Positions 23,641-31,935 of a stretch of 64,000 bases of DNA are shown here, piece after piece. The notes under the pieces are model-generated. The model did not search any database and was not told where the DNA came from. It saw only the letters and a list, made by a program, of their open reading frames with translations. The stretch's first letter is position 1. Every line of letters starts with the position of its first letter. The position numbers were made by a program, and so were the translations under genes. The DNA comes from UBA1479 sp038109305 (GTDB lineage: Bacteria; Pseudomonadota; Alphaproteobacteria; Rhodospirillales; Casp-alpha2), in assembly GCA_038109305.1 (NCBI GenBank), contig JAYNIR010000005.1, positions 80,266 to 144,265 on the forward strand, in the 5' to 3' direction.

Positions 23641-23752
23641 CCGCCGGGGCCTGCTCATCAAGGCGCAATAACCGGCCGCCGCTGATCGGACCTTAGCCGG
23701 TCGCGGGCGGTTGGTTCTAATCACCTTGCAGTGGAAAGAGCGCCGATGCCGC

Positions 23753-24352
23753 TCAGGCGCGGGCGGCCGCTGGCGGCTGACCGCCGCCCGAGTGGCCCAT
23801 GGCGGGCGCCCCGTCATCGTCGTTGTCGGGCACCGGTGCGTCGCCCGGCGGCGGCGAACCACCGGCCGGTGCGCCGATGCCGAGCCGCACTTCGTCGCCC
23901 CATTCCGTGATGATCCGCCGCTGATTGGACCGCAGCGCCGACAGCCGGCGTTCTGTCAGCACGGTCATGAACGACGTCACCACCGGCGGAATGATCGCAT
24001 AAATCATCCAGCCGCCGGCGGCCGATCCGTATATGGCGGCCAGTGCGAAAACGTCGGTGATGATGTTCAGCGCGCCGGTCAGGCTGTGGTTGCCCGACCA
24101 CAAATCCATCAGATAGGGGAACCAGCCCGCGAAGTTGAACCCTAATACGCAGAAAAACTGGTACTTCTGATCCGTGCGGTCGGTAAACCAGCTGACCAGC
24201 CCCGGCGCCAGACCGACCACGACGATGATCAGCGTCGGAAACGCGACGGCGATCAGCATCGCCAGAATCAAAAAGAAATACAGCAGCCCCCTGCCGCTGA
24301 TCCGGCGTCTCTGCGGCATTGGGGCCGGCATTCTGCGTGCCATACGCGCCAT
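23753..24352 (-). CDS. Inner-membrane protein, partner of the pseudokinase
   Basis: This 199-residue protein has three or four membrane segments: LLYFFLILAMLIAVAFPTLI, the VVVGLAPGLVSW stretch, a middle segment around NIITDVFALAAIYGSAAGG, and AIIPPVVTSFMTVLTE. The rest is a soluble, Pro/Gly-rich C-terminal tail (GAPAGGSPPPGDAPVPDNDD). I do not recognise a family. It begins two bases after the end of the pseudokinase gene, so the two are translationally linked and likely act together at the membrane. Confidence 0.7.
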   Translation of the reverse strand: MARMARRMPAPMPQRRRISGRGLLYFFLILAMLIAVAFPTLIIVVVGLAPGLVSWFTDRTDQKYQFFCVLGFNFAGWFPYLMDLWSGNHSLTGALNIITDVFALAAIYGSAAGGWMIYAIIPPVVTSFMTVLTERRLSALRSNQRRIITEWGDEVRLGIGAPAGGSPPPGDAPVPDNDDDGAPAMGHSGGGQPPAAARA

Positions 24353-24354
24353 CG

Positions 24355-26412
24355 TCAGAACACCTTGATGATGAAAAGGATAAACACGATCGACATCGAT
24401 ACAAGCAGCGAGCCGATGGCCGTCGCCTGCTGACCGGTCCGTTCGGCCTTGGTCAGCTGTTCCTCGCCGCGGCCCTCGATATCCTGGATTTCCAGTTCGG
24501 CGGCGGTGTATTCGGCGACGGCATCCTCGAGCCCTTTGATGTCTTCCCGTCGGCGGTCGGCGTTGTCCATCAGGTCGAACAGTTCCGGCAGCGACCCGCG
24601 TCGGACAAGGCGGGGAATTTCCCGCTCAATGTCTTTTCGGGTGCTGCGGTTGTGGTAGGCGTTGATCGCCGGTTGCAGGTGCCCGCCGACCCAGCTCGAC
24701 AATCCGTAAAGCGATTCGACCTTAAACTTCCACTGGACGAACGCGAGCAGGCTCAGCATCCCGATGGTCTGCATTTCGCTGGCTTCCGAGGCGAGCGCGC
24801 GCAGGTGCGGGTTGATGTCTTCCTTGAAGCGAGCGGTGATGAACGCTGTGATGTGCGCGTCCAGCGGCTTGTGCTTGAGGTCTTGGGTGTTGGCCTCGCG
24901 GTCCAGCCCCGGCAGAAGGTGATCAATATCCAACACGTACTGCTGCACCAGAAGCCGGCTTTGGCAGGGCAGGGACGGGTTCGATTCATAAAGGCAGCGT
25001 TCGATCCCGAACCCCGGGTCCTTGTTGTTGAGCACGATCTTCAACTGCGAGAAGTCCTTTTGATGGATCGACGCTTCGGGGGCATAGGCCTCCTGCGCTT
25101 CGAACCATATGTCCGAAATATCCATGGCGATGATTTCGCGGGGCACGTCGCTTCGGCCGCTGCGGATGAATTCCAGCGCAAAGGCAGGGCCGAACCCGTC
25201 GATCATGAACGAAAAGCCCTTGTACCGGATGGGGCCCAGCGGGTCCATCAGGATGGCCACGCGAGTCACGACCACTTCGTCGGTGCCGGCGAACGACCCG
25301 GAATGAGCCGCCGCCACGTCCAGCACGTTCTTGATCGCGTTGGCCAGGTTCTTGTCTTCGACCGAACGGCGCAGCCATGTATCGAACTGTTGGGTACGAA
25401 TAACCCGCGCGGCGTCCGCGATGTTCTGCGTAAACGAATGGGCGAGCTGGCGAACGCTCTGAAATTCCTTGCCGGCGAACCGGAATGACGTCTGCCCGCA
25501 CTTGCCGGCCTTTTTTTGCTGCGGCGAAATTTTGCGCCCCGACAGCCAAAGGTTGATTTCATCGGGGCCCCAGCGTTTCATGGGGTCGTCGCCCAACATC
25601 CCGCGAAGCGGCTCCAGCAACGACAGCGGCAGGTTCTCGTTGCCGGTGATCACGGCGTAGGATCCAGAGTCCAGTTTTTCCGCGAGGATTTCCTCGTCGG
25701 TCCAGCTGGAACAGGGCTGCTTGTTGAGCACCAGCCCGACGATGGTCACGGCAAACGCATAGGCGTCGTCGCGCGAGTTTCCGGCGCCGCGGCCCGAGCG
25801 GCGGGCGAGCCCGCGCTCCGCCGGTTCGTACACGATCGGCTGATCGTATCCCGGCGGCGACGTATAACATTCGCCGAAGGCGATGATCTGGCGGTCGGCA
25901 TCCATGAAGAACAGGTTGTCGCAGCGGATCGCGCGGTGCGACACGCCGATCGACGCCATTTCGGTCAGCGCCCCGGCCAACGGTTCAATCACCTTGCGGG
26001 GCAGGTCGTATTCGCTGATCTGGAATTTTCCGTCCTTGAGAACCCGGCCGCCCAAAGGGCGTTCGAGAATAAGGATCATCGTCCGCTGGCGGATATGCGG
26101 CCAATAGTCGACGTCCCATTCCAAAATGCCGACCAGGGTTTTGATGCCCGAGCCCCTGAGCGAAATCATCGCGCCCAAGCGCGTCGGTAGGCCCGGATTA
26201 CAAATCAGTGCGAACACCGGCCGGTCGATATCGCGCCGGTCTTCGGCCATGAACGCCTTGGCCGACGGCGAATCAAGTTCCGGAAGCGGCGTGCGGGGAT
26301 CGACGGAGAACCGGTCCTTGATCAGGATCGGCCGGAGGTCGCCAACGTCCGGCGGCTGGGCGTCAGGCGGCGGGCCGGCGGGTGGCTGCTGAAGGGTATC
26401 GGTTTCGGCCAT
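24355..26412 (-). CDS. Membrane-anchored serine/threonine kinase-like protein (pseudokinase)
   Basis: This 685-residue protein has a kinase-like N-terminal domain (about 60-310), a long alpha-helical middle region, a coiled-coil-like segment (EDAVAEYTAAELEIQDIEGR), and a C-terminal membrane helix (LLVSMSIVFILFIIKVF). The catalytic loop reads SHRAIRCDNLFF, so the HRD aspartate is replaced by Ala161. The DFG position reads AFGE at 178-181, so the metal aspartate is also lost. The Asn of the loop is kept. It is therefore likely a regulatory pseudokinase. I chose the ATG at 26412 because GAGGA lies just upstream; one at 26433 would add seven residues. Confidence 0.8.
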   Translation of the reverse strand: MAETDTLQQPPAGPPPDAQPPDVGDLRPILIKDRFSVDPRTPLPELDSPSAKAFMAEDRRDIDRPVFALICNPGLPTRLGAMISLRGSGIKTLVGILEWDVDYWPHIRQRTMILILERPLGGRVLKDGKFQISEYDLPRKVIEPLAGALTEMASIGVSHRAIRCDNLFFMDADRQIIAFGECYTSPPGYDQPIVYEPAERGLARRSGRGAGNSRDDAYAFAVTIVGLVLNKQPCSSWTDEEILAEKLDSGSYAVITGNENLPLSLLEPLRGMLGDDPMKRWGPDEINLWLSGRKISPQQKKAGKCGQTSFRFAGKEFQSVRQLAHSFTQNIADAARVIRTQQFDTWLRRSVEDKNLANAIKNVLDVAAAHSGSFAGTDEVVVTRVAILMDPLGPIRYKGFSFMIDGFGPAFALEFIRSGRSDVPREIIAMDISDIWFEAQEAYAPEASIHQKDFSQLKIVLNNKDPGFGIERCLYESNPSLPCQSRLLVQQYVLDIDHLLPGLDREANTQDLKHKPLDAHITAFITARFKEDINPHLRALASEASEMQTIGMLSLLAFVQWKFKVESLYGLSSWVGGHLQPAINAYHNRSTRKDIEREIPRLVRRGSLPELFDLMDNADRRREDIKGLEDAVAEYTAAELEIQDIEGRGEEQLTKAERTGQQATAIGSLLVSMSIVFILFIIKVF

Positions 26413-26602
26413 CGTTCCTCGGTCTGCATTCATGCCGGCCGGACATCCGTCCGAACGGTGCGTCGCAACCCGGCCCGCGCCCGGTTACGCCGGTGGCGGG
26501 GCGGATTTCCGCACAATTCCACAGGCTGACTGTACCCGCCAATGGGTTGACAGACAATTAATGGTCGGATGGCCTATAAAGTATTGTATATAAGAAATAA
26601 AA

Positions 26603-26625
26603 TAGAAAAACCGCTGGCTCCGGTT
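26603..26625 (-). terminator. Rho-independent terminator of purA
   Basis: On the minus strand, AACCG and CGGTT pair across a seven-base loop (26609-26625), followed by a T-rich tract, just past the purA stop. The surrounding 26434-26628 region is AT-rich and otherwise holds the upstream region of the pseudokinase gene. Confidence 0.6.
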
Positions 26626-26628
26626 AGC

Positions 26629-27921
26629 TCAGTCCGCGAACGGGTCGTGGACCAGGATCGTGTCTTCCCGCTCCGGGCTGGTCGACAGCAGCGCAACGGG
26701 AGCCTCGATCAGTTCTTCGATCCGGCGCACGTATTTGATCGTGGTCGCCGGCAGTTCGGCCCACGATCGCGCACCCTGGGTACTTTCCTGCCAGCCGTCC
26801 ATTTCCTCGTAAATCGGTTCGACCAGCGCCTGTTCGATCTGCGACGCCGGCAAGTGATCAAGCACCCGGCCGTTCACCCGGTATCCGACACAGACCTTCA
26901 GTTTTTCCTGCCCGTCCAATACGTCAAGCTTGGTCAGCGCAATGCCGTGGATGCCGTTGACCTTGATCGCCTGGCGGACCAGCACCGCATCGAACCAGCC
27001 GCACCGGCGCGGCCGTCCGGTCACCGTGCCGAATTCGCGCCCGCGTTCGGCAAGTTGCTTGCCTACTTCGTCTTCCAGTTCCGTCGGGAACGGGCCTGAT
27101 CCGACGCGGGTCGTGTACGCCTTGGTGATACCGAGGACGAAACCGACCGCGCCCGGACCCTGGCCCGATCCGACCGCCGCCTGGCCGGCGACGGTGTTGG
27201 ACGACGTGACGAAGGGATAGGTCCCGTGGTCGACGTCTAGCATGGTGCCCTGCGCGCCCTCGAACAAAATGCGCTTACCGGCGCGCCGGGCCTGGTCCAG
27301 TTCCTGCCACACGGTGGCGGCAAAGGGCAGAACCTTCGGCGCAATGTCGAGCAGTTGTTTGAGCAATTCGCCGCCGTCGACTTCGGTCATGTTCATGCCA
27401 CGCAGCAATGCATTGTGGTGGAACAGCAGGCGTTCGATTTTTTCCTTCAACAGGTCTTCATAGCGCAGATCGCCGACGCGGATGGCGCGGCGCGCGGTCT
27501 TGTCTTCATAGGCCGGACCGATGCCGCGTCCGGTGGTGCCGATCTTGGCGCGTCCGGCGGCTTCCTCGCGGGCCAGGTCCAGGTTTTTGTGCAGCGGCAG
27601 GATCAGGCTGGCTGCTTCGGAAAGCCGCAAGCACTCAGGCGTAATCTCGACGCCCTGGCTGCCGACGCGTTCCATTTCCTCGATCAGCGCCCACGGGTCG
27701 ATGACGACGCCGTTGCCGATGACCGAAACCTTGCTGCGCCGAACGATCCCGGAAGGCAGCAGCGACAGCTTATAGGTAATGCCGTCGATGACCAGGGTGT
27801 GCCCGGCGTTGTGGCCGCCCTGAAACCGCACGACCACGTCGGCGCGTTGCGACAGCCAATCGACGATCTTGCCCTTGCCTTCATCGCCCCACTGGGAGCC
27901 AACGACCACTACATTTGCCAT
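26629..27921 (-). CDS. purA: Adenylosuccinate synthetase
   Basis: This 430-residue enzyme joins IMP and aspartate using GTP, the first committed step to AMP. The start reads MANVVVVGSQWGDEGKGKIV, the family P-loop. GGHNAGHTLVID, GTTGRGIGPAYEDK and ILFEGAQGTMLDVDHGTYPF are all canonical. KLDVLDGQEKLKVCVGYRV supplies the guanine-binding NKxD-like element. Length is normal. It lies 45 bases downstream of hisZ in the same direction, an order I know from alphaproteobacteria, so the two are probably one operon linking purine and histidine synthesis. Confidence 0.97.
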   Translation of the reverse strand: MANVVVVGSQWGDEGKGKIVDWLSQRADVVVRFQGGHNAGHTLVIDGITYKLSLLPSGIVRRSKVSVIGNGVVIDPWALIEEMERVGSQGVEITPECLRLSEAASLILPLHKNLDLAREEAAGRAKIGTTGRGIGPAYEDKTARRAIRVGDLRYEDLLKEKIERLLFHHNALLRGMNMTEVDGGELLKQLLDIAPKVLPFAATVWQELDQARRAGKRILFEGAQGTMLDVDHGTYPFVTSSNTVAGQAAVGSGQGPGAVGFVLGITKAYTTRVGSGPFPTELEDEVGKQLAERGREFGTVTGRPRRCGWFDAVLVRQAIKVNGIHGIALTKLDVLDGQEKLKVCVGYRVNGRVLDHLPASQIEQALVEPIYEEMDGWQESTQGARSWAELPATTIKYVRRIEELIEAPVALLSTSPEREDTILVHDPFAD

Positions 27922-27966
27922 TCTGCCATTCCTGTTTTCTGATTTAATTGGCGGAGATTGTTGTCC

Positions 27967-29136
27967 TCACGCGCCGACCGGCGCCGGCGTGTCCCCGTCG
28001 AGCCAATGCCCGCAACCGAGGCGTTGCGCCTCTTGTGTAGGTTGGTCCGTGGGTTCCAGCCCCATGACCGTGATCCATCCGTCGGCGCGCAGGCCGTCCA
28101 GCGGCCGCGCGTTTGCGGCAAATGGCACGTATAGCCGGTGATTGGTTTCGGGCCGGGGCAGGGCGCGCAGCAGGCTGTCGGTGAACAGGGTAAAACCCGT
28201 CGCCGGTTCGCCGGCGCCCGCCTGGCCGGCGGCGCCCGCCCGGTAGCGGCCGCCCGAGCCCAATTCGCCGCGCACGTTCGCGGCGTAGATCGTGAAGGTC
28301 ACGCCGGCATGGTATTCGAACCCCCGGTGTTCCACCGGGTCGATAGTCAGCGTCATGTCCGGCGCTTGGCGGGAAAGGCTGTCGACGACCGCCAACAGAC
28401 CATCCCATTCCCGGCGCACGGGCGCCGGCAGGTCGATGGCGGCGACGGCCTTGATTGTCTTTTCTGCCGGGCCGGAGGCGGCGACCAGTGCTCTCAACAT
28501 CCCGACGGCGGGTTTATCGGCGCCCTGGAAAAATCCGTCGAGCGCGCCCGTATCCTTGTGGTCCAGCGCGTCCCGCAGGTCGGCCGAGCGGGCGAGGTCG
28601 GGCTGGTCGGCAAGCAGCGAGGCGACCAGCGTCGGCACGCCCAGATCGACCGACAGGCCGGTGATGCCGACGGCCTTCAGCGCGTCATGGCCCAATCGAA
28701 TAACTTCGGCGTCGGCGGCGGGGTTTTCGCTGCCGATCAGTTCCGCGCCGATTTGCGCGAATTGGCGTTCGGGGCGGATCTGATCGCCGCACACGCGCAG
28801 CACCTGCCCCGCGTAACACAGGCGAAGCGGCCGGGGCGCGCCGCCTAACCGGGTTTCGGCGATGCGCGCGATCTGCGGCGTGATGTCGGCGCGAAGCCCC
28901 ATCATACGTTGCGATACCGGGTCCATCAGGCGGAATACCTGCCGGTCCATGGCGGCGCCGGTCCCGGAAAGCAGGCTGTCCTCGAACTCCATCATCGGCG
29001 GCTTGACCCGCTCGTAGCCCCGGCTTTCGCACGCCCCGATCAGGCGTTCGAGCAGCTGGGCTTCGAACCCGGCGTCCGGCGCCAGCAAGTCCGATAAGCC
29101 GGACGGCAAAAGCCCGGGGGCGGGGGATTGGGTCAT
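27967..29136 (-). CDS. hisZ: ATP phosphoribosyltransferase regulatory subunit
   Basis: This 389-residue protein resembles the catalytic core of histidyl-tRNA synthetase but lacks the anticodon domain, as HisZ does. It contains the class-II-like motif 2 region (FRLMDPVSQRMMGLRADITP), then RIAETRLGGAPRPLRLCYAG and ELGSGGRYRAG. It forms a hetero-octamer with the short HisG and confers histidine inhibition. hisG is not in the window. I chose the ATG at 29136 (MTQSPAPGLL); an in-frame GTG at 29151 is an alternative. Confidence 0.9.
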   Translation of the reverse strand: MTQSPAPGLLPSGLSDLLAPDAGFEAQLLERLIGACESRGYERVKPPMMEFEDSLLSGTGAAMDRQVFRLMDPVSQRMMGLRADITPQIARIAETRLGGAPRPLRLCYAGQVLRVCGDQIRPERQFAQIGAELIGSENPAADAEVIRLGHDALKAVGITGLSVDLGVPTLVASLLADQPDLARSADLRDALDHKDTGALDGFFQGADKPAVGMLRALVAASGPAEKTIKAVAAIDLPAPVRREWDGLLAVVDSLSRQAPDMTLTIDPVEHRGFEYHAGVTFTIYAANVRGELGSGGRYRAGAAGQAGAGEPATGFTLFTDSLLRALPRPETNHRLYVPFAANARPLDGLRADGWITVMGLEPTDQPTQEAQRLGCGHWLDGDTPAPVGA

Positions 29137-29299
29137 CAACTGCACTCTCACTAAGATCGGGCGGTAAGAACGGGATGGCCGTTTCGGTGGCCTCGTGATC
29201 GGCCTCCGGGGCTCGTTTCCTACCCGGTTTGGACCGGAGGGGCAAGCTCGGAGGCTCGTTCCAACGGGTCAGTTGCCCCCGAATCAGGCTGCTTGGGGA

Positions 29300-29908
29300 T
29301 CAATCGGGAAGGGGGAAATTCTCGCCCTTGACGGTTTTGCCGATGCTGCGGACCAGCGGCACGACCATCGCCCGGACCAGCTTTTCATTGTTGGCGGTGC
29401 CCAGGTTGCCGCTGGCCATCCCCTGCCAGAAGCGGGCCAACCGGCCGGGGCCGGCGGGGCCGTCGATGGTGACTTTCAGGCGGTATTTGCTGGGCGTGAC
29501 GATTTTCGTGCCGCCCGATCCCTTGTTGAGGATGCCGCCGGAATTGCTGTCGAAAACGTTGAACCGCGCCTGCGCGTCCTCGCCGCCGGTGCGGCTGCCT
29601 TGGGCTTTCAGTTCGATGAAATAACGCCGGTCGGTGACCGAGTAGGCGCCCACTTCGTCGATGATTTCGAAGGTCAGCACGACGTCCGATTTGGGATCGA
29701 TGCGGTGGCGGTGGGCGACCAGTTCCTGTTCGAACAAGGATTTGAGCTTGAGCGCTTCGTCGGAATCGTCGAGCGGCCGGACGGCGAACGGCTTACCCGC
29801 CGGCAGCGGCGTGCTTGAAACCGCGGTCAGGCGTCCGTCCTCGGCCGCCGCCGGGAGCCCCGGCAGCAAGAGAAGTATCGCCACAACTCCGCCAATCATG
29901 TATCGCAT
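29300..29908 (-). CDS. Exported protein of unknown function
   Basis: This 202-residue protein has a signal peptide (MRYMIGGVVAILLLLPGLPA, cleaved near AAAE). The mature chain has alternating strand-like segments such as SKYRLKVTIDGPAGPGR and HRIDPKSDVVLTFEIIDEVG, and a conserved-looking C-terminus NEKLVRAMVVPLVRSIGKTV. It is probably periplasmic and beta-rich. I do not recognise a family. The ATG at 29908 is preferred over a TTG two codons earlier. It lies downstream of the divergent region preceding pleD. Confidence 0.6.
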   Translation of the reverse strand: MRYMIGGVVAILLLLPGLPAAAEDGRLTAVSSTPLPAGKPFAVRPLDDSDEALKLKSLFEQELVAHRHRIDPKSDVVLTFEIIDEVGAYSVTDRRYFIELKAQGSRTGGEDAQARFNVFDSNSGGILNKGSGGTKIVTPSKYRLKVTIDGPAGPGRLARFWQGMASGNLGTANNEKLVRAMVVPLVRSIGKTVKGENFPLPD

Positions 29909-30259
29909 CGTCAATTCTGCTCCAACCGATGAACCTGCTCAGGTCATCCGTAATTTACCGTTTAGGTCTCATATGCGGGCCAAACCGGCCCGGCCGCCTC
30001 TAGTTATAAGAGGATACTGGTACGTGCGGTCAATCTTGGGATAAAAGCAAATAAACGTTAAGACAGATATAACCAATTCGGCGGCTGGGTTGCCCGGCGC
30101 CCGTTCGGGGACGCTTTCAGGCCCGGGGCCGCCGAAAAACCGCCTGGACGGGCCTTTGACTTAACATAGTCCCAATTCCCATGCTGTTTCCGCCAACGCC
30201 TAGTTCGGCGCCGTCGCCGCCGGTCATGCGCTGACCGCCGCCGGGGCGGAATAATAGCC
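29909..30259. other. Divergent intergenic region before pleD
   Basis: This 351-base stretch separates the exported protein from pleD and contains no gene I can support. TTGACT at about 30156 on the plus strand could be a -35 box for pleD, but no good -10 follows at proper spacing. Several GC-rich inverted segments are present without a T tract. Confidence 0.4.
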
Positions 30260-31549
30260 ATGCCGGGGCAAGTGCTCATCGTCGATGACCTCGCGACAAG
30301 CGTCAAGGTTCTCGCGGCCAAACTCACCAGCGAATATTACGATGTGATGCCCGCGCATGACGGCGCCCAGGTGCTTGATATTATCCGGTCGACGGAACCC
30401 GATCTGGTCCTACTTGACGTCATGATGCCGGGAATGGACGGCTTCGAAGTCTGCCGCCAGATCAAAAGCGATCCGGCCACCCGCCATGTTCCGGTCATTT
30501 TGCTGACGGCGTTGAATGGCGTTCGCGACCGGGTCAACGGCCTGACCGCGGGGTCCGACGATTTTTTGAGTAAGCCCGTCAACGACACCATGCTGTTCGC
30601 CCGCGCCGACTCGCTCATTCGGATCAAACGCGTGGTCGATCAAATTAAGCTGCACCAGGAAACCCTGCGAAGCTTCGGCATGGCCGCCGACTTGGACTGG
30701 TCCGCCGACGGCGCGGCGGGGGGCCGGGTCACCGTGGTCGACACAAGCGACATTTACGGCGGTAATCTCAAGAAAACCATCGAGGACGAGGGGCACGAAG
30801 TGACGCTGCTGACCGGCGCGGAAGAGACCGCTGCGCGGATCGCCGAAGATCCGGGCGACCTGGCGGTGCTGAACCTGGATTACGAAGGGCGCGGGCCGCT
30901 TGGCGTCGTGTCGATGCTGCGGTCAAACCAGGCGACCCGCCACCCCCGGTGATTCTGATCGGCGATGCGGAAGACGAAAACAAACTCGTCGCCGGGCTCG
31001 ACCTAGGGGTCGAGGACTGCATCTTCCACCCGGCCCATAACGAGGGGATCATCGCTCGCGTCCGCATCGGGATCGCCCGAAGCCGTTTCCGCCGTCAGTT
31101 CGCCCGGTTGTTGCAAGGCCGGCCCGCCGAATTGATCGATCCGGTGACCGGCGCCTTCAGCGCTGCTTATGCCGAACGTCACCTCGCGTCGCTCTCGGCG
31201 TGGGCGGCGCGGTCAAGGCGGCCGCTGTCGGTTGTTTTGTTGGGGCTCGATTTCGTCGGTCAGGCCAGCGACCCTCGCGGATCAAGCGAAGCGGCGGCGA
31301 TCTTAAAGAACGTCTCGCAGCGGGTGAGCGCAAACGTCCGTAATTTTGATCTGATCGCCAGCTTGGACAGCGGGACGATCCTTGTCGCCATGGCCGATAC
31401 AGATTTGGCGATTGCCGGGTCCGTGGCCGACCGGATCGTCTGCCGACGGCGGCGATTTGATACGCCGCGCCCGGGCGCTTCTGGTCGACGCCCGGCATCG
31501 GGGCGGCTATCAGTTTGCGGTTCAATCGGCACCGTTGCGGGCGGGCTGA
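30260..31549 (+). pseudogene. pleD: Frameshifted PleD-like response regulator
   Basis: The gene opens with an intact receiver domain: VLIVDDLATS, phospho-acceptor Asp in LVLLDVMMPGMDGFE and Lys in LSKPVND. A second, pseudo-receiver follows from about residue 145. The frame breaks in a run of five C near 30948. One extra base restores PVILIGDAEDENKLVAGLDL and the output domain. That domain is degenerate: where GGEEF is expected, the sequence reads DSGTIL. A further shift near 31440 is needed to reach GGDLIRRARALLVDARHRGG and the stop at 31549, and part of the GGDEF fold appears missing there. The first break could be a sequencing error; the whole suggests loss of cyclase output. Confidence 0.75.
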
Positions 31550-31626
31550 AGCGAACCGGGGGACTTTAGCGAAAGAACGGCGTCGGCGCCCGTCTTCGGG
31601 CCCTGGCATTGCGTCATATCGAGGGG

Positions 31627-31644
31627 AAAAGGGGCGGAGCGCCC
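31627..31644 (-). terminator. Rho-independent terminator of rpmG
   Basis: On the minus strand, GGGCG pairs with CGCCC across a three-base loop (31632-31644), followed by C and four T, starting three bases past the rpmG stop. Confidence 0.6.
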
Positions 31645-31646
31645 GA

Positions 31647-31814
31647 TTACTTGATCTTCGCTTCCTTGAAGACCACGTGCTTGCGCACGACCGGATCGTA
31701 CTTCCGGAACTCGAACTTTTCCGTGGAATTCCGCGGGTTCTTTTTCGTCACGTAGAAAAAGCCCGTGTCGGCCGTCGAGACCATCTTAACGAGGATTGTC
31801 GCGGGTTTTGCCAT
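31647..31814 (-). CDS. rpmG: 50S ribosomal protein L33
   Basis: This 55-residue protein reads MAKPATILVKMVSTADTGFF, then YVTKKNPRNSTEKFEFRKYD and a VVRKHVVFKEAKIK tail. That is a full L33, of the type without the zinc cysteines, so it is zinc-independent. Neighbouring pleD is the usual alphaproteobacterial context. A strong sigma-70 promoter (31875-31902) and a terminator frame it as a single-gene transcript. Confidence 0.97.
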   Translation of the reverse strand: MAKPATILVKMVSTADTGFFYVTKKNPRNSTEKFEFRKYDPVVRKHVVFKEAKIK

Positions 31815-31874
31815 CGGTCTGCCTGTTCTTAAAAAGTACGCGTTACGGCCCTGGGAGCCGGTTCCAAAGCGCGA

Positions 31875-31902
31875 AACATACTGCCGTTTCCCGCCCTGTC
31901 AA
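31875..31902 (-). promoter_or_regulatory. rpmG: Sigma-70 promoter of rpmG
   Basis: On the minus strand, TTGACA (31897-31902) is followed by a 16-base spacer and TATGTT (31875-31880), 61 bases upstream of the rpmG ATG. The -35 box is a perfect match and the -10 box differs at two positions. Confidence 0.65.
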
Positions 31903-31935
31903 GAGGCATCGGCCGGGCCGGGGGGCCGAAACCCC

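Noticed and set aside
26605..26640. tRNA-like GGTTAGCTCAGT
   Set aside because: There is no acceptor stem, anticodon or T-arm around it; it is the purA end and its terminator.
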